From positions 248,001-312,000 of the forward strand of contig PDRS01000005.1 in NCBI GenBank assembly GCA_002746885.1: a stretch of 64,000 nt of DNA, given 5' to 3'. The notes below the pieces were generated by a model that saw nothing but the letters and a program-made list of their open reading frames with translations, ran no database searches and was not told where the DNA came from. Position numbers and translations under genes: made by a program. This document shows, in pieces, positions 53,265 to 61,740 of this stretch (positions are counted from its first letter, which is position 1; each line of letters begins with the position of its first letter). Source of the stretch: Candidatus Saccharimonadota bacterium (GTDB lineage: Bacteria; Patescibacteriota; Saccharimonadia; Saccharimonadales; UBA4665).

Positions 53265-54161
53265 ATGAAAAAACTGGTCCACGGCGGAGCATTGGCAATT
53301 GTCCTAGCGGCGCTGCTATGGAGCCTTGACGGCCTACTCCGGCGTAATTTATACAGCTTGCCGCCGTCCGTCATAGTGTTTTATGAGCACCTCTTTGGAA
53401 TCATATTTCTTGCGCCGCTGCTCTGGTCGAGTCGAGCAAAGTTTCGCGAACTGACACGCAAACAGTGGTGGGCAATGGCGCTAGTAGCGCTGCTGTCTGG
53501 CGCACTTGGCACCATTTTTTACACCGCGGCGCTCGGACAAATCAACTACATCGATTTTTCGGTTGTTGTTCTACTCCAGCAACTCAACCCAGTTTTTGCC
53601 ATCGCCGCTGCCGCTGTTTTGCTGCGCGAAAAACTTAGCCGCCGTTTTCTCGCCCTCGCTGCTACCGCCCTTGCCGGAGCATATTTTGTCAGCTTTCCGC
53701 AGCTGAGCGTCAACCTAGACACAGGGAAGGGCACTCTCATCGCGGCGCTCTATGCCGCGGGCGCCGCCGCAAGCTGGGGCGTAGGAACAGCCTTTTCCAA
53801 ATACGCGCTTAAAAACACCTCTTTTCCGCACGTTACGGCCGCGCGGTTTGGCTTGACAGCTATCATCTCGCTCTTTTTCGTGCTGGGTTCTGGTTCGGCG
53901 GCGGCCGCGCCGCAAATAACCCAAACTCAGTTTTTCTACCTGCTCGCAATCACCTGTAGCACCGGTCTTGTCGCATTGCTCGTTTACTATTACGGCCTGC
54001 AGCGCGTTGCCGCAAGCCGCGCCGCCATCCTCGAACTCGCGTGGCCGCTCAGCGCCGTTCTCATTGGCTGGCTCTTTCTCCACCAAGGTCTTACCCTCAC
54101 CCAAGCCCTCGGCGCTTTCACGCTTCTCGGCACAACATATCTCATCACAAAAGAATCATAA
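53265..54161 (+). CDS. EamA/DMT-family transporter, probable riboflavin importer
   Basis: This 298-residue protein has ten membrane helices in two EamA repeats, each ending in the LREKL/LFLHQ-type motif (AAVLLREKLSRRFLAL and IGWLFLHQGLTLTQALGAF). DMT proteins move many metabolites. The FMN riboswitch directly upstream, with AAAGGG before the ATG, points to riboflavin uptake as in RibN-type transporters. This is inference from regulation plus family. No riboflavin synthesis gene is in the window. Confidence 0.88.
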   Translation: MKKLVHGGALAIVLAALLWSLDGLLRRNLYSLPPSVIVFYEHLFGIIFLAPLLWSSRAKFRELTRKQWWAMALVALLSGALGTIFYTAALGQINYIDFSVVVLLQQLNPVFAIAAAAVLLREKLSRRFLALAATALAGAYFVSFPQLSVNLDTGKGTLIAALYAAGAAASWGVGTAFSKYALKNTSFPHVTAARFGLTAIISLFFVLGSGSAAAAPQITQTQFFYLLAITCSTGLVALLVYYYGLQRVAASRAAILELAWPLSAVLIGWLFLHQGLTLTQALGAFTLLGTTYLITKES

Positions 54162-54180
54162 ACTTCCCACCGCCGCAAAA

Positions 54181-54915
54181 CTACGGACGGGGCAGCACAA
54201 CATCGCCAAGCCCTATCTGTTTGGCAGACTGGCCAAGCATGCCAACGTGAAGCGAAATTCTTTTTCTGTACAGTTCATCAGGACCATACATACGGAAAGG
54301 CCCAGGCAACTCCTGCCACCCCGCCAGAGCATAAACGTCTGGATTTGCAAAAACGTCTGACAGCGGTAAAATGTCGCCAATTTCGGGCCGCACCTCAGCA
54401 TATGGGCGTACACCAAAGTGCACGGCTCGACAGTTTTCATCTAAACCACCGACATCCCCAAGGAGTGCGGCAAATTCTTGCCCCTCTGGCCGCTCGTAAA
54501 GCTGTTGCGCAACACTACCCGAAAGATTCTTTGGCGCTAGCACCCCAAAAACCGTCAGCAACCTTTTTGGATACCGCGGATCCCGCACTATTTTCCATTT
54601 TTCATTCCCATTCTCATCAGTAAAACTCATGTACAACGATTCATCGCGTCTATTTTCTACGACAACATCGTATGCAGTGAGAGTTTCACGAAGAGTCCTG
54701 CTGGTACGCTCTACAGCAAACTCGCGATCTTTGCGCGAACCGTCGCGCAATCTTAGGTCGCACGCTGCGGCACCCAAGGCTGCGCCCCTATCACCGGTAT
54801 TTGCCTGAGAACGTAACGCTTCCGCATACGCGCGAGGGGCTATTTCGTGATGCGGATCAAATAGACCAAACATGTGTGGATCAAACTGCTGCCTACACTC
54901 AACCGTTTCGCTCAT
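54181..54915 (-). CDS. Unknown soluble protein, 244 residues
   Basis: I recognise no family. There is no signal or membrane segment. It has a mixed alpha/beta composition with DGSRKDREFAVERTSRTL in the first half and HFGVRPYAEVRPEIGDILPLSDVF in the second. AACGAGGAAAG is the ribosome binding site before the ATG. An 11-bp tandem duplication at 54919-54940 has copied this site. Confidence 0.7.
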   Translation of the reverse strand: MSETVECRQQFDPHMFGLFDPHHEIAPRAYAEALRSQANTGDRGAALGAAACDLRLRDGSRKDREFAVERTSRTLRETLTAYDVVVENRRDESLYMSFTDENGNEKWKIVRDPRYPKRLLTVFGVLAPKNLSGSVAQQLYERPEGQEFAALLGDVGGLDENCRAVHFGVRPYAEVRPEIGDILPLSDVFANPDVYALAGWQELPGPFRMYGPDELYRKRISLHVGMLGQSAKQIGLGDVVLPRP

Positions 54916-54918
54916 ACT

Positions 54919-54940
54919 TTCCTCGTTATTTCCTCGTTAT
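54919..54940. repeat. 11-bp tandem duplication containing the ribosome binding site
   Basis: Two identical 11-base units (TTCCTCGTTAT, plus strand) lie directly upstream of the gene ending at 54915. On the gene strand each supplies an AGGAA. Confidence 0.85.
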
Positions 54941-55122
54941 TTTTCAACCACATACTAATACGACCAGTTTCTATGAATTTATGCTAATACATTATTGCAT
55001 GTAGGTCAATTTCCTCAAAAAGTCGCCCCACCGAATCCAAAACAAACCGTTGACATTATTTTGCGTGCAGTGTAATAATATGACATCATTACACCACACT
55101 AGAGTCGCGAAGGAGTTGTAAG

Positions 55123-55926
55123 ATGTCAGGAATGCCAGGAGCACCAGGAGCGCACGAAGCCGTACTAGCGACAATTCACCATACGGCAGAAACCGCTGGC
55201 CTAAGGCATACTGTTCGGCAAAGAGAAATATATGAGGACGTTGAAAAACAATTTGCAATAATGGGAGCAGGCGCAGCCGCTGTGAGAGAAGCAGGCGGTA
55301 CCATCGACAGGCGCATGGTAGTAGAGACTACCCAGAAAACAGTACAGCGCCACTTAGATTTTATACAAGAAACCGGATTCACAGTCTCACACCATAGCGC
55401 TGGCGAACCTAACGCCGACGAGTCTAGTGAACGTTTTTTGCTTTGGAGTCATCCCATTTGCGTCCTCAAGGCACGTGATGTTTGGGCAGTAGCCATTCAG
55501 CAAGCCGGCTACAGTTTCTCTATCAACCCTCAAGGAATTCGTCGAGGGGAGCTTTATCGTGACGACTTTGACGCAGACCGACAAACTCCTTCGTTGCCTG
55601 AAAGCGTCATGAATGGGGCATCACCGCACACTACCGCTATTCGCCTCTTTTCTTTTCATCAGGGAGCAACGATTCCCGTAGACACGATCCCGTTTTATCA
55701 GAGACAACATGCATACCAAGGCAATTACAACCCTTTCAGGGACGAGGCTTTTTCGTCGATGCAAAATATGATCGCTGCCCTGGAGGGTGGCGAATCAATG
55801 CTCAGACCGCCCACAGATATGCAACTACGTGCAGAACTCGGTAGTCTTAGGTGGTTTGACGGATACCTCTCCATGATGGAAAACGCACAGCGGTTGACCT
55901 CAGGAAACTCCGCCCAGCTAAAATAA
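55123..55926 (+). CDS. Unknown protein with possible winged-helix segment, 267 residues
   Basis: I recognise no family. Residues about 20-85 are helical and could form a winged helix (RQREIYEDVEKQF, then RRMVVETTQKTVQRHLDFIQETGF). The C-terminal half is Phe/Pro/Arg-rich without membrane helices. AAGGAG precedes the ATG at good spacing. It is divergent from the unknown gene at 54181. Confidence 0.7.
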   Translation: MSGMPGAPGAHEAVLATIHHTAETAGLRHTVRQREIYEDVEKQFAIMGAGAAAVREAGGTIDRRMVVETTQKTVQRHLDFIQETGFTVSHHSAGEPNADESSERFLLWSHPICVLKARDVWAVAIQQAGYSFSINPQGIRRGELYRDDFDADRQTPSLPESVMNGASPHTTAIRLFSFHQGATIPVDTIPFYQRQHAYQGNYNPFRDEAFSSMQNMIAALEGGESMLRPPTDMQLRAELGSLRWFDGYLSMMENAQRLTSGNSAQLK

Positions 55927-55995
55927 CCAGCGGAAAGCTACCCTCCGCGCGCGGCGCGGTGTAAACGCTGCCAAGACAGCGGGAGTTGCGAGTAG

Positions 55996-57384
55996 CTAAG
56001 CAGTCAAGATGGTTTGGGTTTTTTGGGAAGCAAGGCCAGTGTAGGTAGTTTCTGGTTCTTTTATGAGCTGTTTTTCAGGCTCGGTAAACTTCGACCAGTA
56101 GCCAGCAATACTTTCTGCCTGAGAGGCAACTTCGTAAAGGGAAGTGCCGCGTTCTATGGCTTCGTGGGCAAGCGCCTTGGCAGCTTCATGCGCAGTGGTA
56201 TGGCCGTATTTTTCCAGCAGCAAATAGAGCGGCTCGGCGGCAATAGCACCCTTCGTTAGATGCAGGTTGCGCTGCATAGCCTCTTCGTCCACTTCTATTT
56301 TACTCATAACACCGTTCAGCCGCTTTGCCATGGCAGCCACAGCCGCAAAAGAGGTCGTGTAAAATCTAGCAGAAGATGAGTCCGTCAAATCGCGCTGGTG
56401 CTCGCTGCTGACGTTTAGGTTGGCATTGACCGTTTGCGCAGTGACTTGCTTCCACATGCCAATGATGTTTTCAAAGTTCCAGGGGTTGCGTTTGTGCGCC
56501 ATGGTGCTTGAACCAGTCTGGCCAGGCTCAAACCTTTCCTGCACTTCGCCAATCTCCGTCCGCTGCAAGTTGCGCATATCGTGCGAAAGGTTCGCCATAA
56601 CACCCGCCGCAATCGCCAGCTCGTCAAGCAAACGTATGTACGCTTCGGCAGGCACAATCTGCGTTGCGGCGCGCGCCGGTTCCAGTCCAACGTAGCCAAG
56701 AACCGTTTTCTCAAACGCCAGCGGGTCATCGACAAAAACCGAAAGTGCATTGTACGTACCCACAGCGCCAGAAAACTTGCCCTTCAGTTCGCCGGCGAGC
56801 GAGTCTAGGTGCGCCATGCTATCTTCCAGCCGTTCGACATAGGTAGCGAGCATGTAGCCAAATGTTATCGGCACGGCGTGCTGACCGTGCGTGCGGCCGA
56901 TTTGTACTGTTTCTGCGTAGCGTTCAGCCAGCTCGGCCAGCGTACCACGCAAGGTCTGCAAGCGCGGCAACACCAGCTCACGGAGCGCACGGCGCAACTG
57001 CAAGCTCATGGCAGTCGACACAATGTCATACGACGTCGCGCCAAAATGTACGTACGGCTTGGCGTCATCAGGCAGTTCAGCTTTGATAGTGTTCACAATG
57101 GCCTTTACGTCGTGCCGCGTCGTTTTTTCTTCTTCGGCCACGTTTGCCACGCGAATCGTGCGGCTCGCCGCGTCAATGTGCTCCGCCACCTGCCGGCTAC
57201 ACACGCCAAACTCAGCAAGACCATAGGCGAGCGCCGCTTCCACGTGCGCCTGCGTCAAAACACGCGTCTGTTCCGAAAGATACTGCGCGATTTCTGGGTC
57301 GTAGTAGCGGCCGTCGAGCGGATCTATTGCAGTAAACTGGTTATGTTCTGTTGGCTCTGGCAGAGCAAGCGGCTGTAAGCTCAT
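55996..57384 (-). CDS. purB: Adenylosuccinate lyase
   Basis: It acts in two purine steps: SAICAR to AICAR, and adenylosuccinate to AMP. The 462-residue product has the superfamily signature GSSTMAHKRNPWNFENI with the catalytic Ser, the IGRTHGQHAVPITFG motif with the catalytic His, and TSYDIVSTA. The start is an ATG with GAGGG upstream. purC lies immediately upstream on the same strand (23-base gap). Confidence 0.95.
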   Translation of the reverse strand: MSLQPLALPEPTEHNQFTAIDPLDGRYYDPEIAQYLSEQTRVLTQAHVEAALAYGLAEFGVCSRQVAEHIDAASRTIRVANVAEEEKTTRHDVKAIVNTIKAELPDDAKPYVHFGATSYDIVSTAMSLQLRRALRELVLPRLQTLRGTLAELAERYAETVQIGRTHGQHAVPITFGYMLATYVERLEDSMAHLDSLAGELKGKFSGAVGTYNALSVFVDDPLAFEKTVLGYVGLEPARAATQIVPAEAYIRLLDELAIAAGVMANLSHDMRNLQRTEIGEVQERFEPGQTGSSTMAHKRNPWNFENIIGMWKQVTAQTVNANLNVSSEHQRDLTDSSSARFYTTSFAAVAAMAKRLNGVMSKIEVDEEAMQRNLHLTKGAIAAEPLYLLLEKYGHTTAHEAAKALAHEAIERGTSLYEVASQAESIAGYWSKFTEPEKQLIKEPETTYTGLASQKTQTILTA

Positions 57385-57406
57385 AATACCCTCGTTTCTA
57401 CGCGTT

Positions 57407-58366
57407 TCATCGTTGCTCCAGCAACATTTTTTTCACGTTGGTTTCGATGCGTTTTTCTATATTGGTCGTGTCGGGCGGCTGAAAATCAGTACCAGTTAAA
57501 CGTTCGTACACGAACCGATAGCGCCGTTCTAGTTCAGCAATAACGTCGTCTGGCACAACTGGCGCTTCGCTGTCCTGAGCATAGGGATCAAACCGAGCTT
57601 TGAACCACAGCCGCAAAAACTCTTTGTCGTAATTTTCTGGTTCCTCACCAGCGGCAAGCCGTTCGGCATAACTCTCGCGCAGCCAGTAGCGCGACGAATC
57701 TTGCGTATGGAGCTCGTCTATGAGCACAACTTCTCCCTCTGGAGTCAAACCAAACTCATACTTTGTGTCGACGAGCAGCAAACCAGCCGCTTCAGCTTTT
57801 TGCTGACCAAAACGAAACAGTTCGAGGGCAATGCGGCTGACACGCTCCCAGACGTCGCGATCGAGCAGCCCCGTGGCAACCGCTTCTGCTGGCGTGAGGT
57901 TACGGTCATGCGTTTCAAACTTCGTCGTCGGCGTCAGCACTGGTTCGGGCAGTTTGTCATTTTTTTTCAGTCCATCGGGCAAAACAAACGTACCGTAATC
58001 GCGCTGGCCGCCAGAGTACGTGTGCCAGAGCGAAGTGTTCGTGACCCCTGTAATATAGCCGCGCACGACTGTTTCTAGAGGAATAACGTCGTATTTACGG
58101 CAGTACGCGACATTGGGGTCGGGGTAGGAAATAATATGGTTCGGCACAATGGACGTTGTCTGTTCAAACCACCAACGACTCGTTTGAGTCAACAAAGCGC
58201 CTTTATGTGGGACTGTCGCCAAAACACGGTCAAAAGCGCTATAACGGTCGGTCGCCACCAACATAAGCCGGTCGCCAAAATCGTACACGTCGCGCACCTT
58301 CCCGTGGTACACCGCCTTTTCATCTGGTAAATCAAGCTTTGTTTCCTGCAATATCGCCGTATTCAT
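57407..58366 (-). CDS. purC: SAICAR synthetase
   Basis: It condenses CAIR with aspartate. The protein of about 319 residues is of the longer type, with YHGKVRDVYDFGDRLMLVATDRYSAFDR, VRGYITG, TKFETHDRNLT, DTKYEFG and LIDELHTQDSSRYW. The ATG at 58366 follows TATACT (58373-58378) by six bases. The longer frame from 58468 would place the start upstream of the promoter. It is divergent from purK and followed by purB. Confidence 0.95.
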   Translation of the reverse strand: MNTAILQETKLDLPDEKAVYHGKVRDVYDFGDRLMLVATDRYSAFDRVLATVPHKGALLTQTSRWWFEQTTSIVPNHIISYPDPNVAYCRKYDVIPLETVVRGYITGVTNTSLWHTYSGGQRDYGTFVLPDGLKKNDKLPEPVLTPTTKFETHDRNLTPAEAVATGLLDRDVWERVSRIALELFRFGQQKAEAAGLLLVDTKYEFGLTPEGEVVLIDELHTQDSSRYWLRESYAERLAAGEEPENYDKEFLRLWFKARFDPYAQDSEAPVVPDDVIAELERRYRFVYERLTGTDFQPPDTTNIEKRIETNVKKMLLEQR

Positions 58367-58474
58367 GCTGCTAGTATACCGCTTCTGGCGCAAAGCGTTA
58401 AGCCAGTTTATGGCCGTTTTGCGTGCAAACCCCAGAACTTCTTTCCAGAACGGCTCGCGTGTTATCATAAACGC

Positions 58475-59620
58475 ATGTCGGAACCGGAGTTACACACCTT
58501 GACCATTGGTATTGTCGGCGGCGGACAGCTCGGGCGCATGCTGACGCTCGCAGCAAAACCGCTCGGCTTTGCCGTTGTGGTAGTCGACCCCAGCAAACAC
58601 TGTCCAGCCGCGCAAGTTGGTGCGCGTCAGATTGTCGCAGATCTTTACGACGCAGCCGCGCTGCGCCAGCTCGCAGCCGATGCAGATTTTGTGACAGTCG
58701 AAATCGAGCATCTCGACGCCGAAATGCTCGAAAAAATCGAACAGAGCGGGGCGGTTATCAACCCTTCGCCGTCGACTATTCGACTCATTCAGGATAAATA
58801 CGCCCAAAAAACACAGCTGCAAGCGAGCGGCGTGCCGCTCGCGCCATTCGCCGAAATAAACGGGGCCGACTCGGCCCAGGATGCCCTCAAACGCTTCGGC
58901 GGCGAGATGCTCGTGAAAACGCGCCACGGCGCTTACGACGGGCGCGGCAATATGCTCGTGCGCTCAGAAGAGGAGCTCGCCGACGCACTCGATCGCTTTG
59001 CCGACAAAAAGCTGTACGCCGAAAAGCGCATAGACTTTGAACGCGAACTAGCTGTCATGGTCGCGCGAGACACGAACGGGGAAATCGCCCTTTATCCGAT
59101 TGTCCAGACCATTCATGAACGCAACATTTGCACCGAAGTATTAGTACCCGCACCAGTTTCCAAAACAATCACGCAAAAAGCCGAGACTATTGCTCGCCAA
59201 GTCGCCGCGCTCCTTAGCGGCGCAGGTACGTTCGGCATAGAACTCTTTTTGACGAAAGACGGAGATGTCCTCGTCAACGAAATCGCTCCTCGCGTCCACA
59301 ACAGCGGCCATTACACTACCGAAGCGTGCCGCACCAGCCAGTTTGAACAGCACATTCGCGCCATCGCCGGCCTACCGCTCGGCGACACTTCGCTCACCGT
59401 CCCAGCGGCTGTCATGATCAACATCCTCGGCGAACGCGACGGCCCCACCGCGCCGCAAGGCACAGCCGATGTGCTGGCCGTCCCAGGCGCCAGTTTACAT
59501 CTATATGGCAAACACCCCACCAAAGTTGACCGCAAGATGGGACACATCACGGTAACGGCCGACAGCGTCGAAACCGCCCAAAAACTGGCGCAAAAAGCGC
59601 GGAAAGCCTTTTCTATATGA
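58475..59620 (+). CDS. purK: N5-carboxyaminoimidazole ribonucleotide synthase
   Basis: This ATP-grasp enzyme makes N5-CAIR from AIR. The 381-residue product has IGIVGGGQLGRML, NPSPSTIRLIQDKYAQK, VKTRHGAYDGRGN, FERELAVMVAR, and VNEIAPRVHNSGHYTTEAC. TATCAT (58463-58468) lies six bases before the ATG, facing the purC promoter. It works with PurE further downstream. Confidence 0.95.
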   Translation: MSEPELHTLTIGIVGGGQLGRMLTLAAKPLGFAVVVVDPSKHCPAAQVGARQIVADLYDAAALRQLAADADFVTVEIEHLDAEMLEKIEQSGAVINPSPSTIRLIQDKYAQKTQLQASGVPLAPFAEINGADSAQDALKRFGGEMLVKTRHGAYDGRGNMLVRSEEELADALDRFADKKLYAEKRIDFERELAVMVARDTNGEIALYPIVQTIHERNICTEVLVPAPVSKTITQKAETIARQVAALLSGAGTFGIELFLTKDGDVLVNEIAPRVHNSGHYTTEACRTSQFEQHIRAIAGLPLGDTSLTVPAAVMINILGERDGPTAPQGTADVLAVPGASLHLYGKHPTKVDRKMGHITVTADSVETAQKLAQKARKAFSI

Positions 59621-59666
59621 GGATTATGCCGGCATATTTCTCGCTACCCAGTCGGAGACTTGGCAT

Positions 59667-60332
59667 ATGATTAAACTGGTTGTCTGGGATTGGAACGGAA
59701 CGCTGTTTGATGACACACATGCCGTTCTACGAGCAGCCAACTCAAGTGAAATACCCATGCTCGGCCTCCCTCACGTCACTCTCGAACAAATGCGCAGCGC
59801 CCACGACGTACCTATCATAAAGACGTACCAAAATTTGGGCGTCGACCCAGACTTTTTTCGGGCAAAATCAGCCGAAATCAGCCCTGTTTTTCATAAAGCA
59901 TACGAGCCGCTTGCCGCCAAAGCGCGCACTCGGCGCGGAAGCCGCGCAACACTCCAAAAACTTAACGACCAAAACACAAAGTGCATCATTCTCAGCAACC
60001 ACACCATGGAGGGCATTTATTTTCAGCTTTCGCGGCTACGTCTCGTTCGCTATTTTGCTGACGTACTCGCAAACGACAGCACCAACACATCGCACCATAC
60101 TGGCAAACAACATCGGCTAGAAACGTACCTGGAAGAAAATAACCACCGACCAGAAGAGGTGATAATTGTCGGCGACACCACAGAAGAAATTCGCATAGGC
60201 CGCGCGCTCGGTCTTCACACCAGCGCCATCAGCGGCGGCATATGCTCGCGCGATCGCCTCGCCGCCGCCAAGCCAGATCATCTTGTGTCTTCGGTCGAAA
60301 AGGTGTTAAGTATAGTAAAGGAGTCAGCATGA
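59667..60332 (+). CDS. HAD-family hydrolase upstream of purE
   Basis: This 221-residue phosphatase-like protein has HAD motif I WDWNGTLFDD, motif II ILSNHT, and motif IV IIVGDTTEEI. The stop overlaps the purE ATG (ATGA), so the two are co-translated. The context suggests a nucleotide or sugar phosphate substrate, but the family gives no specificity. Confidence 0.85.
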   Translation: MIKLVVWDWNGTLFDDTHAVLRAANSSEIPMLGLPHVTLEQMRSAHDVPIIKTYQNLGVDPDFFRAKSAEISPVFHKAYEPLAAKARTRRGSRATLQKLNDQNTKCIILSNHTMEGIYFQLSRLRLVRYFADVLANDSTNTSHHTGKQHRLETYLEENNHRPEEVIIVGDTTEEIRIGRALGLHTSAISGGICSRDRLAAAKPDHLVSSVEKVLSIVKESA

Positions 60333-60841
60333 AAAACGCAGTCGTCGGAATAATTATGGGGTCAGAGAGCGACCTTGACGTGATGAGCGAAGCAGCAAAG
60401 GTTTTTGATGAGTTTGAGGTTCCATACGAAACCCGCGTGATTTCGGCGCACCGCACGCCAGACGTCATGGCGACATACGCCAACGGCGCTGCCGACAGGG
60501 GACTCAAAGTCATCATCGCCGGCGCGGGCGGCTCTGCGCACCTACCAGGAATGACAGCTTCCCACACGCCATTGCCAGTCCTGGCCGTGCCAGTCAAACG
60601 CGACAGCCATGACCACGAAGCACTTTGGTCGAACGTAAAAATGCCTCCAGGCGTTCCACTCGCTACCATGCCTGAAAACGGCGCAAAAAACGCTGCCCTC
60701 ATGGCCACAGAAATCCTCGCGCTGACAGACGCAGAACTCGCCAGCCGTTACGAAGCTTTCCGCCAGAAACAACACGAAAACGTCCTCGCCGCCGACGCTC
60801 AACTCCAAACCGAAGGCTGGCAAAACTTCCAAAGAAATTAA
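60329..60841 (+). CDS. purE: N5-CAIR mutase (class I PurE)
   Basis: It converts N5-CAIR to CAIR. The 170-residue product has IIMGSESDLDVM, ETRVISAHRTPDVM, and IAGAGGSAHLPGMTASHTPLPVLAVPV, the standard class I motifs. AAGGAG lies just before the ATG, and the start overlaps the HAD gene. Class I PurE agrees with the presence of PurK. Confidence 0.96.
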   Translation: MKNAVVGIIMGSESDLDVMSEAAKVFDEFEVPYETRVISAHRTPDVMATYANGAADRGLKVIIAGAGGSAHLPGMTASHTPLPVLAVPVKRDSHDHEALWSNVKMPPGVPLATMPENGAKNAALMATEILALTDAELASRYEAFRQKQHENVLAADAQLQTEGWQNFQRN

Positions 60842-60852
60842 ACCGATAGCTC

Positions 60853-61515
60853 CTAGACGGGCAGCCCGCTCGGCTTAAGCACATCAATAAACGCTTCAAA
60901 ATCTTCTACGATTAGATCTGCGGCGAGCAAATTATCGTTATTGTGCAACGAACCGCCATAAGCAATACATTTCATACCAGCCGCCTTGGCAGACACGACG
61001 CCGTTCTCTGCGTCTTCCACGACCACACAATTTTTTGGATCAACCCCCAAACGTTCTGCGGCGAGCAAAAATATGTCTGGTGCTGGCTTAGGGTGTTTTA
61101 CATCATCGCCGCAAGCAATGATCGGAAAATACGGCTCGAGCTTCAACTTGCGTAAAAAAAGCGTGATACGCCTTAACGAGCCAGATGATGCAATCGCAAG
61201 CGGATACCCAAATGTATGCAGCTGTTTCACGAATGCAGCAACACCCGGTATTTCTGGTATGTTTTCTAGTGAACACAAGTGCGTAAAATAGGATTGTCTA
61301 AGCTGCGCAGAAAAATCCTCAACGGTAACATCAAGCGCATACGAATCTACAAGAAGCTGCGACATTTTACGTGAATTTAAACCCTTCAAGCGACTATGAC
61401 TTACGAGCGTCGGCTCAGATACCCCTCGATCAAGCAGAAAACGCTGCAAATGCTCATAAAAAATCGGCTCACTGTCCACTATTACGCCATCCATGTCGAA
61501 AATCACCGCCTGCAT
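60853..61515 (-). CDS. HAD-family hydrolase, beta-phosphoglucomutase-like
   Basis: The 220-residue protein has motif I VIFDMDGVIVDSEP, motif II AIASSGS, the lysine in KHPKPAPDIF, and motif IV CVVVEDAENGV. The cap domain is of the phosphoglycolate phosphatase or beta-phosphoglucomutase type. TATACT lies about ten bases before the ATG. Substrate unknown. Confidence 0.9.
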   Translation of the reverse strand: MQAVIFDMDGVIVDSEPIFYEHLQRFLLDRGVSEPTLVSHSRLKGLNSRKMSQLLVDSYALDVTVEDFSAQLRQSYFTHLCSLENIPEIPGVAAFVKQLHTFGYPLAIASSGSLRRITLFLRKLKLEPYFPIIACGDDVKHPKPAPDIFLLAAERLGVDPKNCVVVEDAENGVVSAKAAGMKCIAYGGSLHNNDNLLAADLIVEDFEAFIDVLKPSGLPV

Positions 61516-61740
61516 AACTTACAGTAGTATATCAACCCGCACAAAATATTACATCATAACGTGACGGCCTTATAGCCGTTGCTGGCGGAATACTAACTAT
61601 CCAAGCTAAGAATCTACAAAAAGCGAAATAATAAACTTTTGTGGAATAAATTCGCAATTATTGCAAATATACAATCATTTTTTTATAATAAATTCCACGC
61701 AGTAGAAAAAGTAAGCATAATTTTTGTAAATGAGTAGAAC

